Translations under genes and position numbers: made by a program
The notes under the pieces: generated by a model
Told to the model about the DNA's origin: nothing
The model's database searches: none
What the model saw: the letters and a program-made list of their open reading frames with translations, nothing else
Shown here: one piece after another, positions 26,479-33,995 of the stretch
How positions within the stretch are numbered: position 1 is the first letter of the stretch
Layout of the letters: each line of letters opens with the position of its first letter
DNA from: Myxococcales bacterium
GTDB taxonomy: Bacteria > Myxococcota_A > Polyangia > Haliangiales > Haliangiaceae
NCBI GenBank assembly: GCA_947483555.1
Contig: CANKMW010000073.1
Span: 1-48,117, forward strand
DNA: 48,117 nt
Reading direction: 5' to 3'

Positions 26479-29400
26479 TCAGCGCTCCGCATCTGCGTCG
26501 GCACACACTCTTACCCCAACCGTGAGGTCGCGCATCGTGGGCTCCGCAACGAAGCGGTTGATGGACTGAGCCGTCAGGCTGCCGTCGAAGTAGTAGGCCC
26601 CGCCGCGTAGGTGGTAGCCATCCGTTGACTCGACCCACTCCCACACGTTGCCGGCGAGATCAAAAGCTCCAAACACCGAAACGGACGCCGCGTAGGTTCC
26701 GACGGCGTCGGGACCGAACGCACGCGGCTCTCGACCATACGTCTCGTCGATGTTTGCCTCGTCGGGTCGCAGTGACATCCCATGCGGATACCTCCTGTTG
26801 TCCGCGCCTCTCGCGGCCCGTTCCCACTCGAGCTCATCGCACAACCTGGCGTCGGGTACTCGGCCAGTCGAGGCCAGCCAGGTCACATACGCACGCGCGT
26901 CGGTGAGTGAGACTCCGGACACCGGCATGCGGAGCCATGGCTGGGACCCTCGCAATCGGCGACCTGGATAAGAGATCGGTTCATCGGAGCGCGCCGTATA
27001 GCGCTCCGTAGCTGGTTGCAGCATCAGAGTCCATCCTGCGGCGTCTCGTCGTAGCTCCACGATCCCGCGATCGAAGGTCCCGCCCTTCGGGCGCCGGCGC
27101 TCGCGTTCGTCCGGCGAGACAGCGTCGAGAAACTTGATCCAGTCGGCGTAGGTCGTCTCATTCCGCGCCATGAGAAATGATCCGACGCTGCGCGTGTGCT
27201 CGGGGTGTGTCGAAAGGAACGCGGTCCGAAGCTCCTCGGTATCACTTCCGTACAACATCACACCGCCGGGAACGAAGACAAAGCCCTCCGGGATTGCTGT
27301 CGGTGGAAGCGGGGCCTCGACCGAGGCACTCTCGGCACGGCTGAGCAATACCGGATTCTGCTGAACTCGGCCGTCCTCCAGGGTCAGGTGCAAGAGATAC
27401 GACCCGCGCGGCAACTCGACGGGCGCGACCGGCGCGGTGCCGAGGTCTCGCACAGGCACGGCGCGGCGCACACCGCGATCGTCACTATCGAAGCGCAGGA
27501 GCTCGACGCGCGCGTTCGACGGCGGCACCGTGGTCACGCTCAGCTGCGCCGGGGCGTCCCAGGCGCGCAGATGCGCGCCGACGCGATCGTGCAGGCGCAG
27601 ACGCTGGATGAGCTCATCCGTCGGCCGGTGCCAGCGCTCGGCGTCGAGCGCGCGCAGGTAGAGCATCTCGGCGAGGCGGTCGCGGACGTCGCCGCGGCTT
27701 GCGTCGACGATCAGCGCGGCCTCCAGCGCCTGGCTGGCCGCGCTGCGCGCCTGGTCGACGTCGGCCTGCAGCCGGATCGCCTCGGCCCACTCCTCCTCGG
27801 CCTTGGCGGTGTCGCTGCGGTCGAAGCGCGCGAACGCCGACGTGCGCAGCGCCTCGACCTTCACCGCAACATCGGCGGCGCGGGCGATGTCGCGGTCGGC
27901 CTCCACCACGTGGGCGGAGACGCGGCGATCCTGCGTGCGCTGTTGATCGCGCTGGACCACGAGGTAGCCGCTGATCGCTGCCAGCACGATCACCGCCGGA
28001 GCGCCGGCGATGAGCCAGCGCCGCCGCCGCACCGCGGCCCGCGAGCGGGCCACGAACGCTCGACCCGTCGGCGTCAGCTCGCCGACCGGCACCGCGCGGG
28101 CCTCGTCGAGCTGGCGCGTGCCCCACAGGGTGTCGCGCGGTCGGCCGAGGCGGTCCCACTCGGCGGCGGCCCTGGTCAGCCGCTCCTCGACGACGCGGCG
28201 ATCGGCGTCCTGGTGCAGCCAGCCGCGCAGCGCCGGCCAGCTCGCGATCATGGTCTCGTGCGCGATCTCGTACGCGGTGCCGTCCTCGCCCTCGCGCGCG
28301 ATCACCAGGCGGGCGCGGACCAGCGCCTCGACCGCGGCCCGGGTCTCGGCGTTGCCGGCGATCTCGGCCTCGCTGCGGCGAGCCCGTGTGCCATCGGCGG
28401 TGATGAGTCCGAGCAGCACGCCGCGCGCGGCAGCGCGGACCGCGGGCAGCATCGCCGCCAGCGCGGCATCGGCGTGACGGCTGAGCGCGCCGGCCACGCC
28501 GCCCAGCGCCTCGAGCGACGCCGCGGTGATGGTCTCGGTCGCGCGATCGCGCACCTCCCACAGCTCGCTGAGCGCGAACTGCAGCAGCGGCAGACTGCCG
28601 GCGGTCGCCGCCGTGACCAGCTCGTCGACCAGGGCGTCGCTCTCGAAGCGGACACCGGTGGCAGCCGCCGGGCCGGTCACCGCGTCGCGGATGGCGTCGG
28701 GACCGAGCGGCGTGAGGAGCAGGAGGGCGCGCTCGAGCTCACCGGCGATGGGCGCCAGGCTGGCGACCCGCGTGAGGTAGTCGCCGCGTACCGTGGCGAG
28801 GACGCGAATCTGCGGGCTGCGCACCACCAGCGCCGCGATCAGCCGCGCTGCCTGCTCGGCCTCGCGCGGATCGGCGAGCGTGACAAGCTCCTCGAGCTGA
28901 TCGATGAACAGCAGCAGCCCGCCGTCGGCGCCGAGCCGGGCGCGCAGGCGCCGCGCCAGCTCGTCGGGATTGCCGCTGACGATCCCGGACAGCTCGGCCT
29001 CGCTGGCACCGACGAGCGGCGCCAGCGCGGCGGCGAGAACCGTCCTCGGCGACCGCCCGGGCACGATGCGGATGACCTGGAACCGGCGCTCGCCGAGTCC
29101 GCCCTCGGCAACCCGCGGCAGCACGCCGGCCCGGCACAGCGACGACTTGCCGACCCCCGAGTCGCCGGCGACGAGCACGAACGGGTCGACGGCCAGTCGC
29201 TCGACCACGGTGCGGATCGCACCGTCGCGGCCGAAGAACAGACGGCGGTGCTCGGCCTCGAACGCCGACAGCCCGCGGTACGGATTGCCGGCCGGCAGCT
29301 CGCCCGCGGTCCGTCCGGTGGCGGTGGCATCGAGCGCATCGCGCAGCTCCTCGCCCGACGCGAAGCGCTCGGCGGGATCGCGGCGCAGGCAGCGATCGAC

Positions 29401-30354
29401 GATCGCCGCAAAGCGAGCATCGATGCCGGGTGCCTTCTCGGCCAGCGGCACGGCGTCGACGTCGATCACCAGCACGCGCAGCGGCGGGCCGTTGCCGGCG
29501 CGGTGTGGCGGCGCGCCGGTGCACAGCTCGTAGAGCAGCGCGCCGAGCGAGTAGATGTCCGAGCGTGGGGTCGCCGGCTCGCCGCACCACGCCTCGGGCG
29601 ACATGTACGCCGGGGTGCCCATCACGGCGCCCGCCACCGTGACCTCGGCGGCCGGCGGGGTTCCCGACGCCACCGGCGAGGCGCCCGATGACGCCGCCCG
29701 CGTGCCCTCGGGCAGCGGGGTCAGATCGCCGAGCGGACCGTCGCCGTCGGGCACCACGGTGTCGTCGATCGCCAGCCCCGGCGCCGCGGGCGACGGCGTC
29801 GCCGGGCGCGGCGTCACCGGACGCGGGGTCGCCAGCCGCGCCACCGGCTGACGGTGATCGCGATCCGGCGCCTCGAACAGCTTGGCCAGGCCGAAATCGA
29901 GCAGCTTGACCTCGCCGTCGTCGGAGATGATCGCGTTGGCCGGCTTGACGTCGCGGTGCAGCACGCCGCGCCGGTGCGCCGCTGCCAGGCCGCGGGCCAG
30001 GCCGACCGCGATCTCGAGGATGCGCGGCCACGGCACCGGCCGCTCGACCTTGTCGAGGCTGTCGCCACGCACGAACTCGGAGATCAGGTACGGCCGCGGC
30101 CCCAGCTCGCCGACCCGGTAGACCGTGATGATGTTCGGGTGCTGGACGCGGGCCGCGGCGCGGGCCTCGGTCAGGAAGCGCTGGCGCGCGATGGTGCTAT
30201 CGAGGAAGCCCGAGATGAACTTGACCGCGACCATGCGGTCGAGCAGCGAGTCGTGGGCCAGCCATACCTGACCCATACCGCCGCGCCCGAGCGCCTTGAC
30301 GAGCCGGTACTCGTCGAAGCTCTCGGGTGGGATCCATTCGGCGGCAGCCCCCAT
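26479..30354 (-). CDS. Giant receptor kinase 2: Ser/Thr kinase-STAND NTPase-TM-PEGA-like-SUMF1
   Basis: This 1291-residue close paralog of the 19604-23425 protein starts at ATG 30354. The kinase has GRGGMGQVW, HRDVKPAN and DFG. The post-DFG insert is longer than in kinase 1 and contains RPVTPRPATPSPAAPG repeats. The STAND-like NTPase has GDSGVGKSS (about 392) and FIDQLEELVTL. The TM helix is at about 778-800, with the PEGA-like segment and SUMF1 fold (about 1023-1291) beyond it. No Cys pair lies after RGGAYYFDG. The two paralogs are nearly identical over the kinase, NTPase motifs and SUMF1 core and differ mainly in the insert. Homology extends about 24 nt upstream of the ATG and ends 3 nt from the tuf-derived repeat. 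Confidence 0.92.
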   Translation of the reverse strand: MGAAAEWIPPESFDEYRLVKALGRGGMGQVWLAHDSLLDRMVAVKFISGFLDSTIARQRFLTEARAAARVQHPNIITVYRVGELGPRPYLISEFVRGDSLDKVERPVPWPRILEIAVGLARGLAAAHRRGVLHRDVKPANAIISDDGEVKLLDFGLAKLFEAPDRDHRQPVARLATPRPVTPRPATPSPAAPGLAIDDTVVPDGDGPLGDLTPLPEGTRAASSGASPVASGTPPAAEVTVAGAVMGTPAYMSPEAWCGEPATPRSDIYSLGALLYELCTGAPPHRAGNGPPLRVLVIDVDAVPLAEKAPGIDARFAAIVDRCLRRDPAERFASGEELRDALDATATGRTAGELPAGNPYRGLSAFEAEHRRLFFGRDGAIRTVVERLAVDPFVLVAGDSGVGKSSLCRAGVLPRVAEGGLGERRFQVIRIVPGRSPRTVLAAALAPLVGASEAELSGIVSGNPDELARRLRARLGADGGLLLFIDQLEELVTLADPREAEQAARLIAALVVRSPQIRVLATVRGDYLTRVASLAPIAGELERALLLLTPLGPDAIRDAVTGPAAATGVRFESDALVDELVTAATAGSLPLLQFALSELWEVRDRATETITAASLEALGGVAGALSRHADAALAAMLPAVRAAARGVLLGLITADGTRARRSEAEIAGNAETRAAVEALVRARLVIAREGEDGTAYEIAHETMIASWPALRGWLHQDADRRVVEERLTRAAAEWDRLGRPRDTLWGTRQLDEARAVPVGELTPTGRAFVARSRAAVRRRRWLIAGAPAVIVLAAISGYLVVQRDQQRTQDRRVSAHVVEADRDIARAADVAVKVEALRTSAFARFDRSDTAKAEEEWAEAIRLQADVDQARSAASQALEAALIVDASRGDVRDRLAEMLYLRALDAERWHRPTDELIQRLRLHDRVGAHLRAWDAPAQLSVTTVPPSNARVELLRFDSDDRGVRRAVPVRDLGTAPVAPVELPRGSYLLHLTLEDGRVQQNPVLLSRAESASVEAPLPPTAIPEGFVFVPGGVMLYGSDTEELRTAFLSTHPEHTRSVGSFLMARNETTYADWIKFLDAVSPDERERRRPKGGTFDRGIVELRRDAAGWTLMLQPATERYTARSDEPISYPGRRLRGSQPWLRMPVSGVSLTDARAYVTWLASTGRVPDARLCDELEWERAARGADNRRYPHGMSLRPDEANIDETYGREPRAFGPDAVGTYAASVSVFGAFDLAGNVWEWVESTDGYHLRGGAYYFDGSLTAQSINRFVAEPTMRDLTVGVRVCADADAER

Positions 30355-30383
30355 CGGTGCACGATTCAACCACGAGCCCGGAC

Positions 30384-30425
30384 CGAAAATGCGACGGCCG
30401 CCGCCCACGTGGGCAGCGGCCGTCG
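30384..30425 (-). terminator. Duplicated tuf-type terminator, left copy
   Basis: A 17-bp hairpin (30392-30425, one G-U pair) is followed on the minus strand by CATTTTCGG. It lies 30 nt upstream of the kinase 2 ATG, and so also insulates kinase 2 from the toxin-like gene. Confidence 0.75.
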
Positions 30426-30455
30426 GATTCCGTCATTCGCCGTGGTGTGACGCCG

Positions 30456-30528
30456 TCACGTCACCGCGGTGATCACGCCGGCGCCGATGGTGCGGCCGCC
30501 TTCGCGGACCGCGAAACGGACGCCGGGC
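30456..30528 (-). pseudogene. EF-Tu C-terminal fragment
   Basis: Encodes the last 24 residues of EF-Tu (PGVRFAVREGGRTIGAGVIT..) with its stop codon at 30456. Upstream codons are unrelated, so this is a displaced 3' piece of tuf and not a gene. Confidence 0.88.
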
Positions 30529-30567
30529 AGACGCCGCCGGTACGTCTGCCCGGCCTGGCGCCGCTCG

Positions 30568-31929
30568 CTACGCGCTGCCGAGCGCACCGAGCTGTTCGGG
30601 TGTCGCCATCGCGTGCTTCGCCTTGCCCGGCCTGCAGATCCAGAAGTTGCCCTTGTCGGTACCCTTCTCGTCGAGCTCCTGCCGCATCTCGGGACCGTCC
30701 CACCAGGCATGGGCCACGCCGCCCAGCGCGATGTTGGTGGTGCCGGCCTGGGACTGCAGAGGGATCGTGACCTCACCGTTGGGACCGCCGTGACCGGGCG
30801 CCTTCTGACCAGCGTTCGGATCTCCGGCCACCGACTGCTCGGCGACGACGACCGTGATGTGACCGGAGTTGAAGAGGTCGGGTGGACTCTTCGCGCCGGC
30901 GGCGACCGGCTTCTTCGTCGCGTTGAACGCCACCGCGATCACGATCGAGCCGTCATTCGCCGCCCGCTGCGCCTGAGCCGGGCTCGCCTCTCGAGCCCAG
31001 CCGAACTTCTCGCCCCATGCATCGAACCAGTTCGCGAGCAGGTTGGCGCTCAGCTCCATCACGTGGTGCGGCAGCCCGCCGAGCGCGGGCTCGCCCATCG
31101 TGCCGGCCGCGATCTTCGCCTTGACCGCGTCGGGGTCGCGCCACCAGACGCGGGGCAGGTAGCCACCGAGCGCGCTGACCAGGTCGTACGCATACACGTT
31201 GCAGTGGGTGACCGCCCCTGGCTCGTAGCGGCCGTCCTTCTTGACGTTGCCCTCGACGTCGAGGGTCTTGATGACGGCGTACTGGCTCGCCTGCCACAGC
31301 CGCTTGCGCAAGTCCTCGGACTTCGACGAACCGGGTGCGCTCTTGATCGAGGCGCGAACCGCCGCCGCGGTGGGGGCGCTCCAGTCGGTGAGGACGACCG
31401 CGAGCTCCTGGTCGAGGTAGGCGTCGAAGATCTCGCGGAAGGTGAACCGCCGCGTCGGGTCGACCTTCTTGATCGCCTGGAGCGCGGCCGGCAGCTTGGC
31501 GACCAGCTCGAAGTTCTCGGGCGCGTGCTTGTTCCAGTCGATCGACGCCGCGTGGTTCGGGCCGTCGAAGGCACTCTTCTCGAGGTCCACGGTCGGTGGC
31601 GCGCCACCGGTCGCCGCGGCGGGCGCCTTGGCGGAGGTCATGCCGCCGTCGCTGGGCGACCGTTGCACGACCGTCCCAGGCTTCGCCGACAGCGTCGGTG
31701 CGATCTCGTGGCCGATGAGGTGCATCCCGAACGGGTCCTCGGCCTGGTACCCAGCGGCAGCGCCGAGGTCGGCCGCGCCGGGAGCTTCGAACGGACCGGC
31801 CAGGGCCTGCGGCGACGCGCCGCCGCCAGCGGCGAGCGTCGCGGTCCGGGCGACCTTGCCCGGGCTGGGCCCACCACCCGCAGCGTCCGGGCGCATCACG
31901 TCGCCGGTGCCGGTCTTCCGGGTCCGCAT
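30568..31929 (-). CDS. eCIS-toxin-like protein: degenerate DUF4157 leader plus NlpC/P60/CHAP-like domain
   Basis: This 453-residue protein starts at ATG 31929 with GGTGGT upstream. The N-terminus (MRTRKTG, a Gly/Ala-rich leader, then FGMHLIGHEIAPTLS...VVQR at residues 67-90) resembles the DUF4157/eCIS-core domain of contractile-injection-system cargo, which normally reads HLIAHEVAH. Here the second metal His is Pro, so the protease motif is dead. Residues about 130-440 include THCNVYAYDL (Cys 243) and SGHITVVV (His 357), the Cys...His arrangement of NlpC/P60 or CHAP peptidases, with AWWDGPE near the end. An exported peptidoglycan- or peptide-cleaving effector is a reasonable guess. No immunity gene is evident beside it. 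Confidence 0.65.
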   Translation of the reverse strand: MRTRKTGTGDVMRPDAAGGGPSPGKVARTATLAAGGGASPQALAGPFEAPGAADLGAAAGYQAEDPFGMHLIGHEIAPTLSAKPGTVVQRSPSDGGMTSAKAPAAATGGAPPTVDLEKSAFDGPNHAASIDWNKHAPENFELVAKLPAALQAIKKVDPTRRFTFREIFDAYLDQELAVVLTDWSAPTAAAVRASIKSAPGSSKSEDLRKRLWQASQYAVIKTLDVEGNVKKDGRYEPGAVTHCNVYAYDLVSALGGYLPRVWWRDPDAVKAKIAAGTMGEPALGGLPHHVMELSANLLANWFDAWGEKFGWAREASPAQAQRAANDGSIVIAVAFNATKKPVAAGAKSPPDLFNSGHITVVVAEQSVAGDPNAGQKAPGHGGPNGEVTIPLQSQAGTTNIALGGVAHAWWDGPEMRQELDEKGTDKGNFWICRPGKAKHAMATPEQLGALGSA

Positions 31930-32009
31930 ACCACCGGTCGAGACCGATGCGCCGCCGTGTGAGCTCCTGCCCGTAGCCGAGCGGCCGGCCCATCACGGAC
32001 GAGCGTCGC

Positions 32010-32156
32010 ACCGAAAATGCGACGGCCGCCGCCCACGTGGGCAGCGGCCGTCGGATTCCGTCATTCGCCGTGGTGGGTCGCCGTCACGTCACTGCGGTGA
32101 TCACGCCGGCGCCGATGGTGCGGCCGCCTTCGCGGACCGCGAAGCGCACCCCGGGC
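32010..32156. repeat. 147-bp direct repeat, right copy (native tuf 3' end)
   Basis: The original sequence at the end of the full-length tuf gene, comprising the last 24 codons, stop, spacer and terminator. See the copy at 30382-30528. Confidence 0.9.
32012..32053 (-). terminator. tuf intrinsic terminator
   Basis: On the minus strand, CGACGGCCGCTGCCCAC pairs with GTGGGCGGCGGCCGTCG (17-bp stem, one G-U, no real loop), followed by CATTTTCGG. It begins 31 nt after the tuf stop codon. Confidence 0.8.
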
Positions 32157-33250
32157 TCGAGAGCGATCGGGCGGTCGAGCGTGAACCCGACCTCGGCACG
32201 GGCGCCGGGCAGCATCTCCACCCCGACATCGAGCGTCGCGGTCACGTCGGTGGCACCGACGAACAGCTGCGGCTTGTAGCCGGTGCGGATGGCCCGCTTG
32301 CGGCCGCCCTCCTTGGTCGCCAGCAAGTAGAGCTCGGCGCGACCGCCGACGTGAGGACGCAGGGAGCCGGGGGCCGCCAGCACCATGCCGCGCGAGATCT
32401 CGTCGCGCCGCACGCCGCGCAGGCGCAGGCCGACGTTCTCGCCGGCCCGGGCCTCACGCTGCTCGCGGTGGAACGACTCGATCCCGGTCACGACCACGTC
32501 CTCGACCTCGCCATCGCGGCGGCCCACGATCTCAAGCTTCTCGCCGAGACGCAGGACGCCGCGCGCGACGCTGCCGGTGACCACCGTCCCGATGCCGTCG
32601 ATGGTGTGGACACCGCCGACCGCGATCAGGAACGGCGACGTCAGATCGCGCACCGGATCCGGGATGGCCCGATCCATGGTCGCGACCAGCTCGTCGATGG
32701 CCGCCAGCCACGGATCGTCCAGCCGGCCCGCGGTGACCGCGGTCAGCGCGCCGAGCGCCGAGCCCTTGATCACCGGTACGCCGAGGTAGCCGAACCCGCG
32801 CAGCAGCTCGTCGAGCTCGAGCACGACCAGGTCGAGCAGCTCGAGATCGGCCACGTCCAGCTTGTTGACGAACATGACCAGGTGCTCGACCCCGACCTGA
32901 CGCGCGAGCAGGACGTGCTCGCGGGTCTGGTCCTGGAAGCCCTGGGTGCCGTCGACCAGCAGGATCGCGCCGTCCATCTGCGACGCGCCGGTGATCATGT
33001 TCTTGATGTAGTCGGCGTGACCCGGACAGTCGACGTGGGCGTAACGACGCGTGGCCGACTCGTACTCGACGTGGGCCAGGTTGATCGTGACGCCGCGCGC
33101 CTTCTCCTCGGGTGCGCTGTCGATCTGGTCGAACGCCATGGCGTTGCCGCCGTGGCGGCGCGCCATCACCTGGGTGAGGGCGGCCGTCAGCGTGGTCTTG
33201 CCGTGGTCGACGTGACCGATCGTACCGACGTTGACGATGAGTTTCTCCAT
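32084..33250 (-). CDS. tuf: Elongation factor Tu, divergent stand-alone copy
   Basis: This 388-residue GTPase starts at ATG 33250 (MEKLIVNVGTIGHVDHGKTTL). The G motifs are intact: GHVDHGKT, EEKARGVTI, DCPGHADYIKN, NKLD and GSALGAL, and the C-terminus GGRTIGAGVIT is canonical. It delivers aminoacyl-tRNA to the ribosome. It differs from mainstream bacterial EF-Tu. The N-terminal MAKxKFxRxKPH segment is absent, and unusual wording appears in domain I (LLVDGTQGFQDQTREH, FVNKLDVADLELLDLV). It is not next to fusA, rpsG, rpsJ or secE/nusG, so it is probably a second tuf. Its 3' end is duplicated at 30382-30528. Confidence 0.93.
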   Translation of the reverse strand: MEKLIVNVGTIGHVDHGKTTLTAALTQVMARRHGGNAMAFDQIDSAPEEKARGVTINLAHVEYESATRRYAHVDCPGHADYIKNMITGASQMDGAILLVDGTQGFQDQTREHVLLARQVGVEHLVMFVNKLDVADLELLDLVVLELDELLRGFGYLGVPVIKGSALGALTAVTAGRLDDPWLAAIDELVATMDRAIPDPVRDLTSPFLIAVGGVHTIDGIGTVVTGSVARGVLRLGEKLEIVGRRDGEVEDVVVTGIESFHREQREARAGENVGLRLRGVRRDEISRGMVLAAPGSLRPHVGGRAELYLLATKEGGRKRAIRTGYKPQLFVGATDVTATLDVGVEMLPGARAEVGFTLDRPIALEPGVRFAVREGGRTIGAGVITAVT

Positions 33251-33697
33251 GACACGTGTTCCTCGTGGGCGGGCCACCCACAGCGAAAAACCGCGCCGAG
33301 TGTATCGGGCGACGGACCATCCGCGCGCCTCGGGCTCGACGTGGGCCCGAAACGACGCGGGCCCCGGGGCGTCTGCCCGCGGGGCCCATCAGGTGGAGCG
33401 CGTGGTGCGCTCGACGCTAGTGATCGGCTCTCGAGGTGCGGACGTCCCCATCCGCGGCCCGGACCGGGCCGCACGGTGACGCTGACGACGAAGAGCTGCG
33501 CACGAACATGTGAGACGCACGAATGCCAGAAGTGATCTGGCGGGTCAACGGAAATCCGGCGCCGGGACCGGGATCAAGAGCTGTAGAAGAATCGGGTTGG
33601 CCGGCCGAAAGCAGCAGCACGGCGCGGCGGCGGTGGGGCGCCGCGATCGCTGACGCCGGCTGCGACGGGAGAGCCACATGCCCCCACCGCGTCGTTG

Positions 33698-33723
33698 CCC
33701 ATATGACGGGCGTGTCATATGGG
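33698..33723. repeat. AT-containing inverted repeat CCCATATGAC / GTCATATGGG
   Basis: A perfect 10-bp stem with a GGGCGT loop in otherwise GC-rich DNA, immediately downstream of the transposase remnant on its coding strand. It may be an IS end, an operator or a terminator stem. Confidence 0.5.
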
Positions 33724-33734
33724 TAATGGCGGCG

Positions 33735-33965
33735 GGGGACACCCCAAGGCTCGAGGCTGCGCTTCCCGGAGACGTGGGTGGCGCGGGCGACCACACAGGT
33801 GACCTTGGCGAGACCGCTGACGAGGAACTCATCGACGCCGTGGCTGGTGCGCAAGTGCGCGTTCATCAACTCGCACAGGCTGGCGCGAGCGCGATAGAGC
33901 GTCTTGGCTTCCTCGGTCTCCATGCGAGCACGCCAGGCGACGATCGCTTCGTCGGTGGCGGCATC
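33735..33965 (-). pseudogene. Transposase C-terminal fragment (IS1182-like)
   Basis: The minus-strand frame reads AATDEAIVAWRARM, then ETEEAKTLYRARASLCELMNAHLR, then GVDEFLVSGLAKVTCV. This is the helical C-terminal region of IS1182-type DDE transposases (family patterns TEEAKxLYRxRAS and RGLxKVxxV). The N-terminal catalytic part is missing. The frame degenerates after VTCVVARATH, where a hydrophobic helix should follow. The left border is approximate. It directly abuts a truncated terminator at 33966. Confidence 0.7.
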
Positions 33966-33995
33966 GTGGGGCAGCGGCCGTCGGATTCGTCATTC
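33966..33995 (-). repeat. Half copy of the tuf-type terminator
   Basis: GTGGGGCAGCGGCCGTCGGA..CGTCATTC matches 32037-32066 with one insertion and one deletion. Only one arm of the hairpin remains; the other arm is replaced by transposase sequence. The metallophosphoesterase stop codon lies at its edge. Confidence 0.75.

Larger units (their letters stand above)
30382..30528. repeat. 147-bp direct repeat, left copy (tuf 3' end plus terminator)
   Basis: Aligns without indels to 32010-32156 (offset 1628). There are about six mismatches, concentrated at the edges and near 30449-30451. Together the copies flank the toxin-like gene. Confidence 0.9.
33251..33993. other. 743-bp decayed stretch without an intact gene
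   Basis: Contents, from left to right: the tuf leader; a GC hairpin (GGGCCCCG 33359-33366 with CGGGGCCC 33380-33387); a region with no credible ORF; an AT-centred palindrome (33698-33723); a transposase C-terminal fragment (33735-33965); and a partial tuf-type terminator (33966-33995). Apparent frames on both strands lack protein-like composition except for the transposase piece. Confidence 0.6.

Noticed and set aside
27196..29691. An 831-residue plus-strand frame antisense to kinase 2.
   Set aside because: Arg/Gly/Ala-rich shadow of the kinase gene. The same shadow occurs opposite kinase 1.
19604..30354. SUMF1/C-lectin-fold proteins in tandem suggested targets of a diversity-generating retroelement.
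   Set aside because: No reverse transcriptase or template repeat is visible, and the SUMF1 C-termini of the two paralogs are nearly identical, with no adenine-targeted variation.
33359..33387. GC hairpin upstream of tuf as a terminator or tRNA remnant.
   Set aside because: Only an 8-bp stem with no T-run on either side and no cloverleaf arms or tRNA-like consensus.
33523..33726. A 67-residue plus-strand ORF in the decayed region.
   Set aside because: It runs antisense to the region next to the transposase remnant, has no recognisable pattern and ends inside the palindrome.
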